DNA from: Ligula intestinalis | Taxonomy: Eukaryota; Platyhelminthes; Cestoda; Diphyllobothriidea; Diphyllobothriidae | Assembly (NCBI GenBank): GCA_036362985.1 | Contig: JAYGXS010000007.1 | Coordinates: forward strand, 12,265,490-12,329,489 | Direction of reading: 5' to 3' | DNA length: 64,000 bases | In this document: piece after piece, positions 43,335-55,709 of the stretch | Layout: the number at the start of each line of letters is the position of its first letter | Position numbering within the stretch: position 1 is the first letter of the stretch | The notes under the pieces: model-generated | Seen by the model: only the letters and a program-made list of their open reading frames with translations | The model's database searches: none | What the model was told of the DNA's origin: nothing | Made by a program: the position numbers and the translations under genes

Positions 43335-45590
43335 TTTATCTTCTTTCACTTCCTATAAAGGTAAACAAGACTGGGAAGATGGGGGCATTGTTCTGCGATA
43401 TTTTCTTGCGGAAAACTCCATTCTCCATGGATACATAATGTTGCCCTCCTAGAAGGAAACCCCGCCTGGTTCTGACGGAATTTGTGTTTAAATGGTAAAT
43501 GCTTGATAAACTAACAGTTTATGCGTGTTAAATGCGCGATGAGTTCATAATGGAAAATAATTTTAAGCCACGTTAGCTTAAGCGTAAAGGGTGAAACAAG
43601 GAAAAACAAAATGTGATATTTATGAGATTAACTTTTTTATTATAGCAGAGTAATGTGGTACGCCAACAGCTACAAACATAACGCAACCGTCAGAAAAAAA
43701 AATCAGAGCAATTTTTGCTAACATAAGGCCGATCCACTATAAATCCCTGTGAAGGCGTCTCCGAAATCTCCAGCGGGGCCTGAGTAATATGTAAATATAT
43801 ATGCTTAGGTCGACACCCATTTTCCTTTCAGTTAGCGGGTGTTTCTGTAAATGACCATCCGAACCAACTCGCTTTCATTCAGCCCCGGCCAGTCAATCTC
43901 ACACAAAACTACCAATATGCCAACACTCAGAACACTTTGTAATGCTGCGCAAGCTGTGGCCATGCTTGTCACGTTGACAGTCTACTCTGTTAAGCAACAA
44001 AACCAATTAAATTAAGATGCATTGTGCTTCTGCATAGTTGCTACAGAAAATATCCCTATGCTTTACATATAGCAATGTCTTAATGAATTTTCATTTTACG
44101 GCATTCTTTATTTTGACTTTGTATGACTACGCACGAACCTTTTCGCACAAACTTGAGCTATGTTGTTCCTGGTGAAATTATGAATATCATAGTGAGTGTT
44201 CGGTACATTAACATTGACAGTGGGCAGAGCACTTTATAATCTGTGGGTTCAAATACATTTTATGCGCTGGAATTTTTAACTATTGGGTTTATCAAATATA
44301 TTGATTATACATCGTGATGGATGGGCTCTTATTGTTGGGTACGGAAGTCACTTGTTAAGTCCACCATTGATTTCGCCTAATAGTTGGAGCAAGAAAACAC
44401 TCAAGACCCAGCAAATAGTATAGGGACCAATAGCTAACTGAGAAACTCAAGACATATCAGAAAATTTTTCGCCAACAGACAGCTCTACTGACCCCAGGGT
44501 GTGCTACACACAAACTTCTGACCCATGGCCTTATTCGATAAATTTTAAACGTTTAAACCACAGCATCAAGGTTTCTTTGTCTTTCAAGTGTCAAGCGGCC
44601 GCCTTTAGCGATCATTGTGTGGGTGCTGCCTCTAGCTGCACAGCGACTCACAAGGCTTAGCATATAGATTGAGTTCTGTAACCGATCGTTGCGTGCACAT
44701 CAACCGTTTGAAATATTCTGTTGTGAAAACGGCAATGAAAAAGCATTAATGACAGTAATTTGACACACACATACACACGCAAAATCTACGATGAGCAGAA
44801 ATTGTAGGCCTCTATCAACGTTAAAATAATGCATAAATTGTAATGTCACAGACATTGCATTCAAGCGAACCATGAGGAAGACTTTCGGAAATGTTTAAAT
44901 GTATCTCTTACCTCTTGTCTTTATTTTACAAACGACACACATGCTACACTCTTTTTACAGCGGACTGTATGAATTATGGAGTAAATGGTTCCGGATCATC
45001 ACTCAATAATTCTTATTGCTGACGTGTGTGCAAGTAATTAACCTTTTCTAATTTTCCCCTTAAAACTATTGGCAATTTCCTATATGTCTGCCCGAAATAC
45101 GTTGTGCGCTGTAGGTGACTCCTTTGAAGATATGGTAGCTTTGTAAAAATACATACCTTTTCTAGATTGACGTTGAATTTAAAAGCATGGAATTACTTCA
45201 CATCACTTAATCATATTTTGTTCAGAAGTCTAGTATCGAATGGAATTTTTGGGATTTAAGGAGTAAAGTTGTCTTACATGGGGTTATGGGAGATGAATGG
45301 TATACGAAAATCGGATGTCCTGATGCTGAAAAGGCTTGAACCATGTCAAGAGAAGGCGATCGCCTATCTTGATTATCCTAAGGTTCACACGAGGTGATGA
45401 TCGCGTACATCACAATAACATCATCGAGTTTTGAAGATTCGCCCATCATACGGCCTTGCCGGTTCCCGGGTCTTCCGAACAAATTAAGAAACACGCCAAT
45501 CAATCACGGTTATCGGCAGGTATTCTTAACAAACATATAACTTAAAAGAAAGAAGCAGTATAAATGTAATTACTGCAGCTTAATTTCAGA
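43335..45590. other. AT-rich, no gene; possible tRNA-like remnant
   Basis: No coding sequence supported over 2.2 kb. At 44211-44256 a sequence with GGGCAGAGCAC and GTGGGTTCAAATAC resembles the D-arm and B-box region of a tRNA-derived SINE head, but the rest of a cloverleaf cannot be drawn. Confidence 0.35.
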
Positions 45591-45600
45591 GAACGTCTTT

Positions 45601-45765
45601 TTAATGCTGTTCCAACTTCATTTTAAACGTGTTCATAGATGGAGATATGACAATGATTGTGGGCCGGTAATTCCAAGCCTGATTGAATTTCTTAGTCGTC
45701 TGCTGTCTGGAAACATGAAGATATCTGCCAATACGTAATCGTCGAGAAATACGTGGAATCTTCAT
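45601..45765 (-). pseudogene. CR1-like LINE, C-terminal fragment
   Basis: A 54-codon minus-strand frame ending TAA: RRLRIGRYLHVSRQQTTKK, FNQAWNYRP, PSMNTFKMKLEQH. The pattern RQQTTKxxNxWNxLP..SMNTFKxxLD is the usual end of LINE polymerases. Upstream sequence (45770-46050 on the minus strand) probably belongs to the same element but is too decayed to assign. Confidence 0.6.
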
Positions 45766-46049
45766 CGAACGGAAATGCTAAAAAGGAAGCTTGAATATAA
45801 ATAAGACCACCACTGGCATAATTACTATTGTGGTCTTGACATAAAAAACTTTTTCGTCTATAAATGGCAAAAAAGGAACAATTATCGGACGTGTCATCAA
45901 TCGTGCATTACATAAAAAGGCCGCGTTTCACTCGAAAGCAGTTGCAAAGGTACGCAACCTTCTTTAAAACAGATCCAGCAGTATGATATCTAAAGCTGTC
46001 AGACAATGCGAACTAGAGCAATTTGTTTTAAGGAAAAAAAACATTGGTA

Positions 46050-46795
46050 ATTCGGTGAAAATTCTCGTTGTTGTAGAGAATCCGCCAGCTATATAGGAAG
46101 AATTGAAATAAGCAAGTTTTAGTAAATGTTTCAACGGGTGTAAGCGTAAACACTTGCGACATCAAATATCGTTTTAAACTTGTTGAGAGTTAACTCGAAA
46201 GACGGGAGAACAAAAACGAGGTCAGCTCTGACAACACGCATCTGGACCTGCCCACGGTCTACATTTTCTTGAGTAATTACGTAAGTTTAGGACAGTACAC
46301 GGTCAAACCGAAGTAACGATTCGCTTCTAAAAACTCGCGGATTTTCTTTTACGGTCAAGAGTTACACATTCAAGTTATCCCATGTAATATGGTGTCCATT
46401 TCCTAATGTGTGCACGGTGAACTTGGACAACGGATATCACCCCTTTTCCACTCGTTGATTTTTGCGTAAGCGTGCGGAGGCCGATAGTCCTATCTGTACG
46501 CAATAGACTGAATTGGAGCCGCTAAAAGGGATTTTGTAAATTAACTCTTTTCTGCCCAAATATCCACCCCTATCCTCTGGGTGTGCCAGCTAATTTTGCA
46601 GAATATTAATTGGTTTGTGCGCCACATAAATTTGATTCTGCATCAGGTTTCTTTCAAACAGTTCACACACGGGTTTACTATGTAGAAGTGTTCGCAAATT
46701 TCCTAGATAAGACGCTTGATCAGAACATTCTAGCTCCTTTTATTTCTGTTAAAGCTCTTTTCTTGCATCGATGCACGAACTCTCTGGAGTAACCA
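46050..46795. other. No gene recognised
   Basis: Unassigned AT-rich sequence between LINE and PLE remnants. Confidence 0.3.
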
Positions 46796-46799
46796 TTTT

Positions 46800-47610
46800 T
46801 TTTGAAAACAGTGTGAACAGTGTGTTCAGCTCGGTTAGTTCGGGATTAAAACAATGCGTTCTTGCTCGATTCATTAGGTTGATAGCAGCACTTCGTCTGT
46901 CAGCAATAGGGTAGCTGCTTTATTAATGAAGGAACGCATCAGCATAGGTCTTTTGTTTAGGGTTATTCGATGTTTGAAAGGTCCCGTCAGTATTACGCTG
47001 TACGAGGATGTCCAAGAGGGCAGTTTACGTTTAATTTATTTTTTGAGCGTAAATTTGATTCCAGGTTTCGTTGAACTTAAAATGTTTTAAAGTGTTTTCA
47101 ATTGCTCATGTTTATCAATGATACACGTGTTATCAACAAAGCGTACCTTAAAAATGGATTTAATAGTGGAAGGACCATAGTTTTTAACTTTTGCATTCTT
47201 ATTTCGGCCAAGAATCTGGAAATGGCTGACCCCATCTGGTTTCCTTTTATCTGTTTATCGTATTGTTGAACGCACGAGAAATTACTTGCTGAACATAGAT
47301 CTGAGAGTTCAAGCACAGCAGATACAGGTAGGTAGGTAGGTAGGAATTAAGGTATTCTTCTGTATATTGCTTTACTAAATCCAATGTTTTAGATGGGAAA
47401 TGAGAGAGAACATCAAATGATACCATAAGTTCATCTGCTATTATTTCAAGCCCTTGTAATTTGTTCAAAACTCCATGTACTTTTTGATTGATGTTTCACA
47501 ATTTCTTGTCAATAGGTGAAGCTTTGCATGCCTTCTTATAGGATCGTTGAGTTTATCTTGAATCTGCAGTCAGCGAGATCAAATGTCGGCGATTTTCTCG
47601 TACATTTTAC
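46800..47610 (-). pseudogene. Penelope-like element H, reverse transcriptase
   Basis: Minus strand. Frame 47247-47468: IADELMVSFDVLSHFPSKT, LDLVKQYTEEYLNSYLPTY. Frame 47098-47316: LCSASNFSCVQQYDKQIKGN and QMGSAISRFLAEIRMQKL. In a shifted frame RFVDNTCIIDKHEQ replaces the YVDD block (second Asp now Asn). Then ALLDILVQRNTDGTFQTS and NLMNRARTHCFNPE toward 46800. A (GGTA)n tract at 47327-47343 lies within the coding match. Several frameshifts. Confidence 0.75.
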
Positions 47611-47619
47611 AGTCTCCTC

Positions 47620-48540
47620 CTAAATACGACCTGATAACACATATGAAATCCTCCATTCTCACAACCGAAATATTATATGATATCTCCCACGGCCAAGTGG
47701 ATTCCAAATTCTCGCACAGTCTCAAAACCACCGTAACCCAATTTCACTGAATTGTCTCAACTTCAAAACAGGATGTTTTTATCGTATATTGTGTGAATTC
47801 GAGGCTCAGTGAACGGTATCTACAGCTTTCCTTACAGGTGTGTTTTCGGTCCTTCTTTCGCAGTTAACCGTATTTATCTCATATTTGTGACTACATGTAT
47901 CAATGGCAGTCAGTTTATGACACCACTAAATATGAGCTGTTAAATGTTTCTGTAAACATAACACATGAACAGAATGTACGTATTTTCATATAATTTTTTT
48001 CTTTACTCGAGCATACATCGTAAGGGCCACAATGAGGTTTTACGCGCAACCCTCAAAATATTCCCGCTTCCCAACCTTGAATAACAGTGGCACCAGCAAT
48101 ATCGCGATTATTATTACTCAGCTGTTAAACACTTACCAGGGTTCGTTTGCGGTGCAGTTACAAAGATGTTCACGTGTAGAGAAAGAGTTAATCGCGAACT
48201 CTCTGAGGCCCTAATATCATCCAAATACTTCAAAATATCATTAAGCATTTAGCTTAGTCATCACAAGTGAAGGTGCAAACGTTCCAATTGAAAGGTGTGA
48301 TTTTTTTTAATAGTGAAATATGTTTCCAACTGTTAATGCAGCACATTGTAAAATAATCGACAAGAGCATTCCACTCATTGCAGACAAAACAGAAACGAAC
48401 ATAATAAACAAATGCAATTCATTAGTCTGCCTTGGGATTCATTTCTTGAAGTTTGTTTCTTATTGCTGTCGTGATTGTCTTACTACAACCTCAGAATTAT
48501 CCATGGCAAAAGCTTCAAAATTGATAGTTAACTGAAAATG
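47620..48540. other. No gene recognised
   Basis: Short frames only, AT-rich. Confidence 0.3.
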
Positions 48541-48599
48541 TGTACTCAAAAATCCTTCAACTCGCAACTTTAATTGCTCCTACAAACGTCAAAAAGAGC

Positions 48600-49300
48600 A
48601 CTGTTATTGTATAGATTTCGAAATATCATTCTCTAGTGATTCCACACCTGCGATTCTCATAAAATACTTGAATGACTGGAGGACACATTCACTCTTAAGA
48701 TGAACGCGCGCAGTCGCGAATCAATTTAGTTTTCAGTAGAATTGTTCTTTGTACTAGGACCAACTAATGCCAAGCCACAGTAGTCTAACGGACGTATGTG
48801 CGCTTATATTATCATCTCACCCTTAACGTAATGGAAGAGCGGGAAACATCGTCGAATCTGGTATGAACTTAATTTCAGGTACCCTAATCAATTAAATTTC
48901 GAGGAAGATATTGTTTAGGAACGCCGGGTGACCGAAGTGATTATATTTTATAGGCTGGATTCCCAGGTCGTCGTCAAACCTGACAATCCTATTTTGCTTA
49001 TAAGACCTCTCTTCTTGGTGTTTGAATATAAGGTAGACAGATACTTCTATCTATAGGTGGAATATTCAGTCTATGGCAGTCTAGGGCATCTTACAATCCA
49101 TATCGAAAATTGTACTTTAGACGGTCCTAGTGGTAATTGTAATTACCATGGTTCAGATCGCTCAGTGTAGCTTTCCTGTCAGACTGAAAAAAATACCACT
49201 TCTAAAATATGGACGTTTTTCGGTTTTTCTGACGTGACCTTTAACATGTGAAATTCGCAGAAAACAGAACAGACAGATGGATGAACCGACCCAAAAGGTA
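48600..49300 (+). repeat. Unclassified AT-rich dispersed repeat, reference copy
   Basis: Parts recur at 54930-55130 (GACGTGACCT/GACATGACCT and TTTGACAGACAT/CAGACAGATGG blocks), 58720-58900 (GGAGGACACATTCA versus GAAGGACGTATTCA; CGCGAATCAATTTAGTTTTC versus CACGAATCGAGTTGTTTTTC) and 60430-60500 (ACCTGACAATCTGATATT versus ACCTGACAATCCTATTTT). All are in the same orientation. The order is preserved, so one element of at least 0.7 kb is likely. Class unknown. Confidence 0.45.
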
Positions 49301-49569
49301 TGCTCGTGCCCAGGCTTTTTTGTCTGCAAGAAGTGTTCTGTGGATTATCATGAGGTTGAATTCGTCTCCATCTCAATTTTTTTGGTTAAATTACGTCTAC
49401 TAGATATGATAAAAGCTCGCTTCAAGTGCATGATAACTTCAAATACTATGATAATTTTGTTCATCCACTAAACACAGATGGTGGGGCTTTCAGACAGCTG
49501 CTAAAATCTCGATATAACCGAAGTATATAGTTGGTTTTGTGAAAGCTATAGGGAAGAGCAACTGATAAG

Positions 49570-51686
49570 TCTATAGAGAAACGTGACTATTTTAATGGCA
49601 AAGCGTAAATTGGTCAATCACCGAGAAGTAATTCGTAAGCACATTATCTGTCTCAAAAACTCGCACTCCTCGGGAACTGACGGCCTTCCAAATTCACTTA
49701 TCAAAAGAGTATTCAGCTTCCCTAGATTGCTAAGTTATCTTTTCTCAGCTTATCTTCTAAACAGTTTATTTCCTGACTCATGGAAGACATCTATTATTCT
49801 TCCAGTCTTCAAGTCAGGATCTCGTTCGGACGTAAATAACTACCGAGGTGTTCATAAAACCCCGGCCCTAGCCAAACTTCTGGAAAAGATCATTTTTTAT
49901 CAAGTTCTCGATTTTTGTGTAGAAAATAAACTATTTAGTGCCTCACAGCATGAATTTCTACCTGGAAGATCATGCGAAACCTGCCACTTGGCATTCCTTA
50001 ACCTGGTTACTTCACTTCGTAATGAACAGCAATCAGTCATCGTGATTTACATTGACCTTAGTAAAGCTTTTGACAAGGTGCCTCATAAGCGCTTTTTAGT
50101 GAAACTGGAAGCCTTAGGCATCAGGCCTCCCCTCCTCGATTTCATTGCCTCCTACCTGTCTAACCGCAGCCAGAAGGTCTTAGTAGGCAAAAGCTACTCG
50201 ATGCTTCAGCCGATCACGAGTGGTGTATTACAAGGCACGGTTTTAGGTCCCCTCCTTTTCATTCTTTACATAAATAAAATTTCAACAGTGCTAAACAATT
50301 CGGAAAATTTCATTTATGCTGATGACCTTAAGTGTATTTACTCATTTTCTAAGGACACGGCCAGTACTTGTGTTGATAAAGTTAACACAGACTTGCGTAC
50401 TCTCTCAAGTTGGAGCGCTACATGGCAGATTGAGTTTTCTCCATCAAAATGTAGATTCTTGAGTTTTGGTTCCGGAAGGCTTCCTGGACCCATTATCTTC
50501 CAAAATAGTCCACTGTTAGAAAGATCTACGATAAAGGATTTGGGTCTTACTTACACGAATAAGCTTGCATTATCACCTCATGCAGATCGAATTTCTGCCA
50601 AGGCCGCACGTGTATGTGAGTTTATATCGCATAAACTTTTCCTTCCAGAAATGAAGTTAAAACTATACCGCATGTTTGCTCATCCTATAGTAGAATACTG
50701 CTGCCCGTTTTTTGGCCTCATGACCCAGCATGACCGTACTAAGATTGAAAAAGTTCAGCGAGTTTTCACTCGTAAAATATTTTCTGTTTCTGGGTCTGGT
50801 ATGTGCTACACAGATAGATGTCAGTTAGCAAACATTGAATTTCTTTGGATAAGAAGACTCGAAGCTGGTCTATGCTTTCTGTTTCGCGTTAACAATAGTC
50901 CTAGTCTCCCACAAATTAACGCTCTCCTTCCAGTAGGCTGACTTTACGCCACTCGTAACTCTTCCATGATAATTTTACCACCTCGTAGCTTCACCTCTAA
51001 CCGTTCTCGCTTTTTTACCTCCAAATATGCTTTTATTTGGGACAACCTTCCTCTCGATATTTGACTGTTTTCTACACTGTCGATTTTTAAAGGCAAATAA
51101 TATTAGCATTTAAATTTAGAGGAAATAAAGTCGTTACTGTCTGTTTCCTTTCCAAACACGCAAGTTGTAGATTTTGAAAAGGGTTCTCCTGGCATTTGAA
51201 GCTCTTCCCAGGATACTAAAATGGTTTATCAATATGTTTGCATTTCCCTCTGCAGGGTCAAGCATCACTTCCAAGGGCTGCGAATTCTTCTCCGTTTTTG
51301 CAACCTTTGCTGTGGTCTTTGGCTCTGGAATCTGGTGGGTCGCAACTCGATGATGTTGCCTTGACTTCTACTGCCTTCTCCTGCCTTCCGGATGACCCCT
51401 TCTTAACTCAACGATATATTATTTTTCCCCATGACCATAAACGTCCCGAACCCTCAACATCAGGTCCTAAACTAACCACATCAAACCCTTTTACCTATTA
51501 AGGCAGTTTTTTCTCCTAAATTTCTTTTGAACTAGGTGGCCTGCTGAACTCATTCACCGATCTTGGAGTTTTTTTACTGCCGATGACAATTATTTTATAA
51601 GAGTTCAATGCTTATCATCATTATTTTTATTTTCACGAAAGCACTAATTTTGTAACGACAGGGCCCCTTGGGCCTTAAATATACAA

Positions 51687-51721
<35 letters not shown>
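49570..51721 (+). mobile_element. 5'-truncated CR1-like LINE with (ATT)n tail
   Basis: Starts abruptly within the reverse transcriptase, continues to the C-terminus near 51100 and a 3' untranslated region, and ends GGGCCTTAAATATACAAATT followed by (ATT)n at 51687-51721. 5' truncation with a simple-repeat 3' end is the signature of target-primed reverse transcription. It is a different subfamily from the 8.8-11.8 kb LINE (different motif wording and tail). Confidence 0.85.
49583..50941 (+). pseudogene. CR1-like reverse transcriptase, 452-codon open frame
   Basis: The longest open frame in the window. In order: SSGTDGLPNSLIKRV (27-43), WKTSIILPVFKSGSRSDVNN (67-86), HEFLPGRSCET (123-133), YIDLSKAFDKVPHKR (156-170, catalytic Asp158), SGVLQGTVLGPLLFILYINK (213-232), FIYADDLKC (243-251, YADD active site), then FSPSKCRFLSFGS and MFAHPIVEYCCPFFGLM. 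It stops at TGA 50939-50941, where the same frame continues with LYATRNSSMIILPPR and WDNLPLDI, so the stop is premature (CGA to TGA would explain it). Endonuclease absent through 5' truncation. Confidence 0.88.
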
Positions 51722-51722
<1 letters not shown>

Positions 51723-51779
51723 CCACTGGCCGTTGGTGTGTAGATTACGTCAAGTTTTATAGGCTTTTCTATACCTTAA

Positions 51780-52010
51780 CGTTGTTATATACTGACAGCT
51801 TGTGATAAACATGCTTAAATAAATAATCTAGATTTAGGTGACCTAAGTTAACTGAACAAAGAGAAACTAAGCTTTACCAAAAGTAAACTAGTAAAATGCT
51901 TAACCAAACAAAGCTAAATAAAGTCATACATCATGTCCCGTAAGACAAGGCTTAACATTTAAACTGGGCGGTAAACTCAACTGTTATCCATGTTTCTTCC
52001 GCCAGTTTAC
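51780..52010 (+). repeat. Unclassified dispersed repeat, copy 1 (partner at 55.4 kb)
   Basis: Loosely collinear with 55430-55690: ATAAACATGCTTAA versus GTAAATATGCTTAA, AAAATGCTTAACC versus AAAATGGTTTAATG, and TAAGACAAGG versus TAAGACAAAA. Low identity; real homology is probable but not certain. Confidence 0.35.
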
Positions 52011-52459
52011 AGGCACTTTTTAAAAATTGTGTTAATTGGTGAGGCAGATTTCGGGCGCTTTATTAAAACTCAAACAAACGGAAAAAACTAAAATCAACTC
52101 CCTTATTTGATATCAGCGATGGTTTTGTTTCAATTTTTTGTTTGTTCAACGCTGGGCGAACTAGAATTTTCTTTCATGTTAAAAAAAAACTGACGTCAAA
52201 TGCACGATACTAACTCAATGTATGTAAGGACATAAATTTAGTAGAAAAGAATCTCCCGATAATTTACGGACAATAATTCGTGGAGGAGTGGGTTGACACA
52301 CGAATACAGTGTCGTCAGACTTCCTTGAATGTTTGTCGTTGACTTTGCCGGTTGCAAGCCACCAATTCAGCATCACTATCTAAAGCAAAACGCCTAGCAG
52401 AGTTCAAAGTCCATGAATGCTATCAGATTGAAAGAGAGATTCCATAGATGCTGTACCCA

Positions 52460-52990
52460 AAATTCCTTAAAATGTCCTGAGTTTAGGAAATTATTGATAG
52501 CTCTCTTCAACATTGGTTAGCTTTCTTGAGTTTAAATTTTTCTGAGAAGCTTATTCCAGATTGATGTGGCTTTTACTGGAAAGAATTGGCGTTTCTTATC
52601 GGTGCGAGCCATATAAGGGATAGCAATACCTTCTTATGACTGGCGCGCCGAGAGTGATCGGGCTGCCTTGTGGTACTGGGGGAGGAGGATTAAAGGTACT
52701 GGCATTAAAAACTTTAGAGAATAAACATAGCCCCCTCTGTAATCTACAAAGCCACAGGAGGTCAAGTTTTAAAAGTTCGCACCGTTGTTGGTAGGCTACG
52801 TTACGGTGTTTAGATTTAAACACTGTTAGCGAAGGAGTGGCGGAGTGATTTTATTTTCCTCCGATCACTTGTGCGCAAAATATTAAATAGACCCGAGCAG
52901 TATTCAAGACTAGTTCTCACGCACATATCATAGAGCTAGTTTTAACCCTTATGATCCTAAAACTTTAAAGAATAAATCGTTTATTTCAGC
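52460..52990 (-). pseudogene. CR1-like LINE, C-terminal fragment
   Basis: Minus strand: YDMCVRTSLEYCSGLFNIL, RRKIKSLRHSFANSV, a stop, then RCELLKLDLLWLCRLQRGLC (frame 52596-52823), YPLYMARTDKKRQFFPVKAT, SIWNKLLRKI, and LKRAINNFLNSGHF. This parallels the 49.6-kb LINE (IVEYCCPFFG; RCQLANIEFLWIRRLEAGLC), so both belong to the same subfamily, in opposite orientation 2 kb apart. Confidence 0.75.
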
Positions 52991-52999
52991 GTGCTTTTG

Positions 53000-54925
53000 A
53001 GACTATCTGGACACCGTGCTCTGACAGATGTAGGCTACAGAAATCGGATATGACCAGATCCTTGAGTTTTGACCGTGTATACGTACTGCATGCTGAAGAT
53101 GGTTGCCAGCAAGCATGTGCAGTAACTCAGGGCAACGGCCTGATGGTTTTTTTGAGCACGAACACTATGTAGTGATATGCCGGTTTAAAGATATCAGCTG
53201 TTTTAAATCGCCAGCGTACATAAAAGGTCTACCGCATTAAAAACAATATGGAACATCGTTGAAATATAGGCAAACTAGGAGCGGCCTACTTACACTAACA
53301 TAAATAACACCACTCCTACCCTGCGTGGGGTTGGATATAGCAAATGTAATTTTAAATCGCTGTCTATGGGCATCCATAAAGGAGGATACTTAGTTCAGAA
53401 ACTTGCTACCTATGGAAAAAAAAGGCATGTTTCAGTAGGAGGACGTTATGGCAAACACAATCAAATACCTCAGTTCTTTAAAAGTAGAGTGCATGAAGAG
53501 CAAATTCGCTGTATTTAGATTGTAACACATAATCAAACAAGGGTTCTGGCATGTGTCACAATATGTTTTCTCCAGCAATTCATGTAAAACTGCATTAAGT
53601 AAGTCAGTATCTATCAAATGACGCATCAACTATACTTTTGTCAAGGTCTTAAACATATTTGAGGCGGTGGGAAGTCCAGTTAGTGACCTAAATCGTCAAA
53701 AGACGTTTATCAGTCGTGCTTGGGAATAGGCTTTATGCGCGACTTCTTCAACACCAAAGGAACGGTTTCGCTTTTAAGATCAAGATTAAATATCTAACAG
53801 AAAATAGACGGAAAAATAAAATGCAATTCAGCTGTTTGAAGTTTGAATGGGGCCCCATCTGGTCCTGGACTATAATATTGACGCAAATGAAGAATTGCTA
53901 CCGTTACGTCCCGGAGGTTAAAACGAATGGTTCGAGGATGGGATCCATCCATGCCCGGATAGTTGGAAGTGCAGCGAGTGAGTTTTCCCTAACGGTTCTG
54001 GATAGGAACCCACAGAGGCTATCGGCCATCAACTAAGCGTATTAAATAAAGGTTTTTCAAGCGTCTAGAAGAACTGTGTGTTGCGTAATTCTTTGTGCAT
54101 GTGCTGTGCGCGTAAAGAGTTTCGCAACATATCGAGAAAGGTTTTTACCAAAGTTGGCATCACCGGCTATCTGCTTTTCTTCGGAGAGCTTCTCAGCCTG
54201 CTCAAATATCAGTTGGATAATAGGCTGAACGGAAGTATTATTCTGTTGATGCAAACGATGAGTGAGTCTTCGCAGCCTACGGTGGAAAGACCGAGGAAGG
54301 TACACTTCATCTCTCCCATGTAATGTTTTCTTACGGGGAAAAAATGGAGGATGTGCGGATCCAGTACTTTTTACAGTTTATTTGTAAAAACGGGTACATC
54401 CAAACATTGGAAAGAGCACTGCTACGGTGTATATTTGGACTTTTTCCCCGTAGTATTCGTTGCCTGCATTTCTCGTACAATACTATTTTGACTGTAGGAC
54501 CTACTAACCCCTCAAGGCTTACATTCACACTCATAGATCACGTTATTTTTCAGAAGATGTGTTCCTTGTTCTAGCATGATCAAATCATTTTGCCATATCA
54601 CAGTTGTCCAACGAAGTTATGTCCTCTTGCCATTCTTTCTCATGGTAAGCATTCTGGAGGAACAAGCATACTTATTTAAACCATCATTTTGATTTGTACA
54701 AATTGGGCGACATACATCGCAAAAAATGTTACTTCAAGGAAGGCGTTTACTGTGAAAGTACGGTAACGGTAGTGAGTTCATTTTTGACAGGAGGTTTAGG
54801 TAAGATTTTACAGTGTACTTTTTCATGAAGCCTCGCTTCTTTGTGCACGAAGATTACGTACAAAGCAATATGCTTCTGATAACTGAAATAACTATTTTCA
54901 GTATGTAGCTTAGGAGAATCCATAG
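53000..54925. other. No gene recognised
   Basis: Frames at 53716-54036 (106 codons) and 54057-54323 on both strands have no recognised motif. The sequence around 53900-54050 may be LINE-derived but cannot be assigned. Confidence 0.3.
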
Positions 54926-54929
54926 CGTT

Positions 54930-55700
54930 TGCTGCAAAGAAGACGATCGAGTAAGCGTCCGTTATGGACAGCGGTCCACCTTGCCCATTTAGTTTCTCAT
55001 GCCAGAGTTGAAAATACTACTGTCAAAATACGAACGTTAGTCGGTATTCCTGACATGACCTCATGCACGTGCGATTTGAAAAGACCGATTTGACAGACAT
55101 ATTTATTGACCCGTACTCTATACACTTGAAGTCCAGAATTACTTTTTTTCCACCGAATTTGTTCGGTGGAATTATACGGGGCTTAGCTTTTCAATTATCC
55201 ATCGCTCAGTCGTCCCACGATCTTAGGTTAATTTATTATCTGAAAGAACACGCTTGAAAGAAAAAAAATAATCATGTTTAATTTAATTGAAGTTAAGAAA
55301 GCCGACTTAATTTGTTAAAAAGCGTGGAATAAAATAAAAATGTTCGTTTCCGCTGGATACAGACCACGGCTCACCCGGACAAGCACGAAGACCCTTGTGT
55401 TATGGTTAAATATACTTTTATACGCTGTAGTGTAGTTGTTTATAGTTATATACCGCAAGCATGAAGTAAATATGCTTAACTTACGAATGGATACTTGAGT
55501 AAACTCATTAAACTAAGCAAAACACTAAACGTTAACGAAAATGGTTTAATGCATTAAATTATAAGACAAAAAAGCAACAATAAACGAATCCCACCTGCCC
55601 CGTAATATAGCAGTCTGGGTATACGCGAATAAATGTTGGGCAACACACTTAACTATAACAATCTGCAAGCATAACTTAGAAGCAAGCGAGCGCAGTGATT
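54930..55700 (+). repeat. Copies of two unclassified dispersed repeats
   Basis: 54930-55130 matches part of 48600-49300; 55430-55690 matches 51780-52010. The same two families therefore sit together on both sides of the LINE pair at 49.6-53 kb, with different intervals. Confidence 0.35.
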
Positions 55701-55709
55701 GCACTTGAT

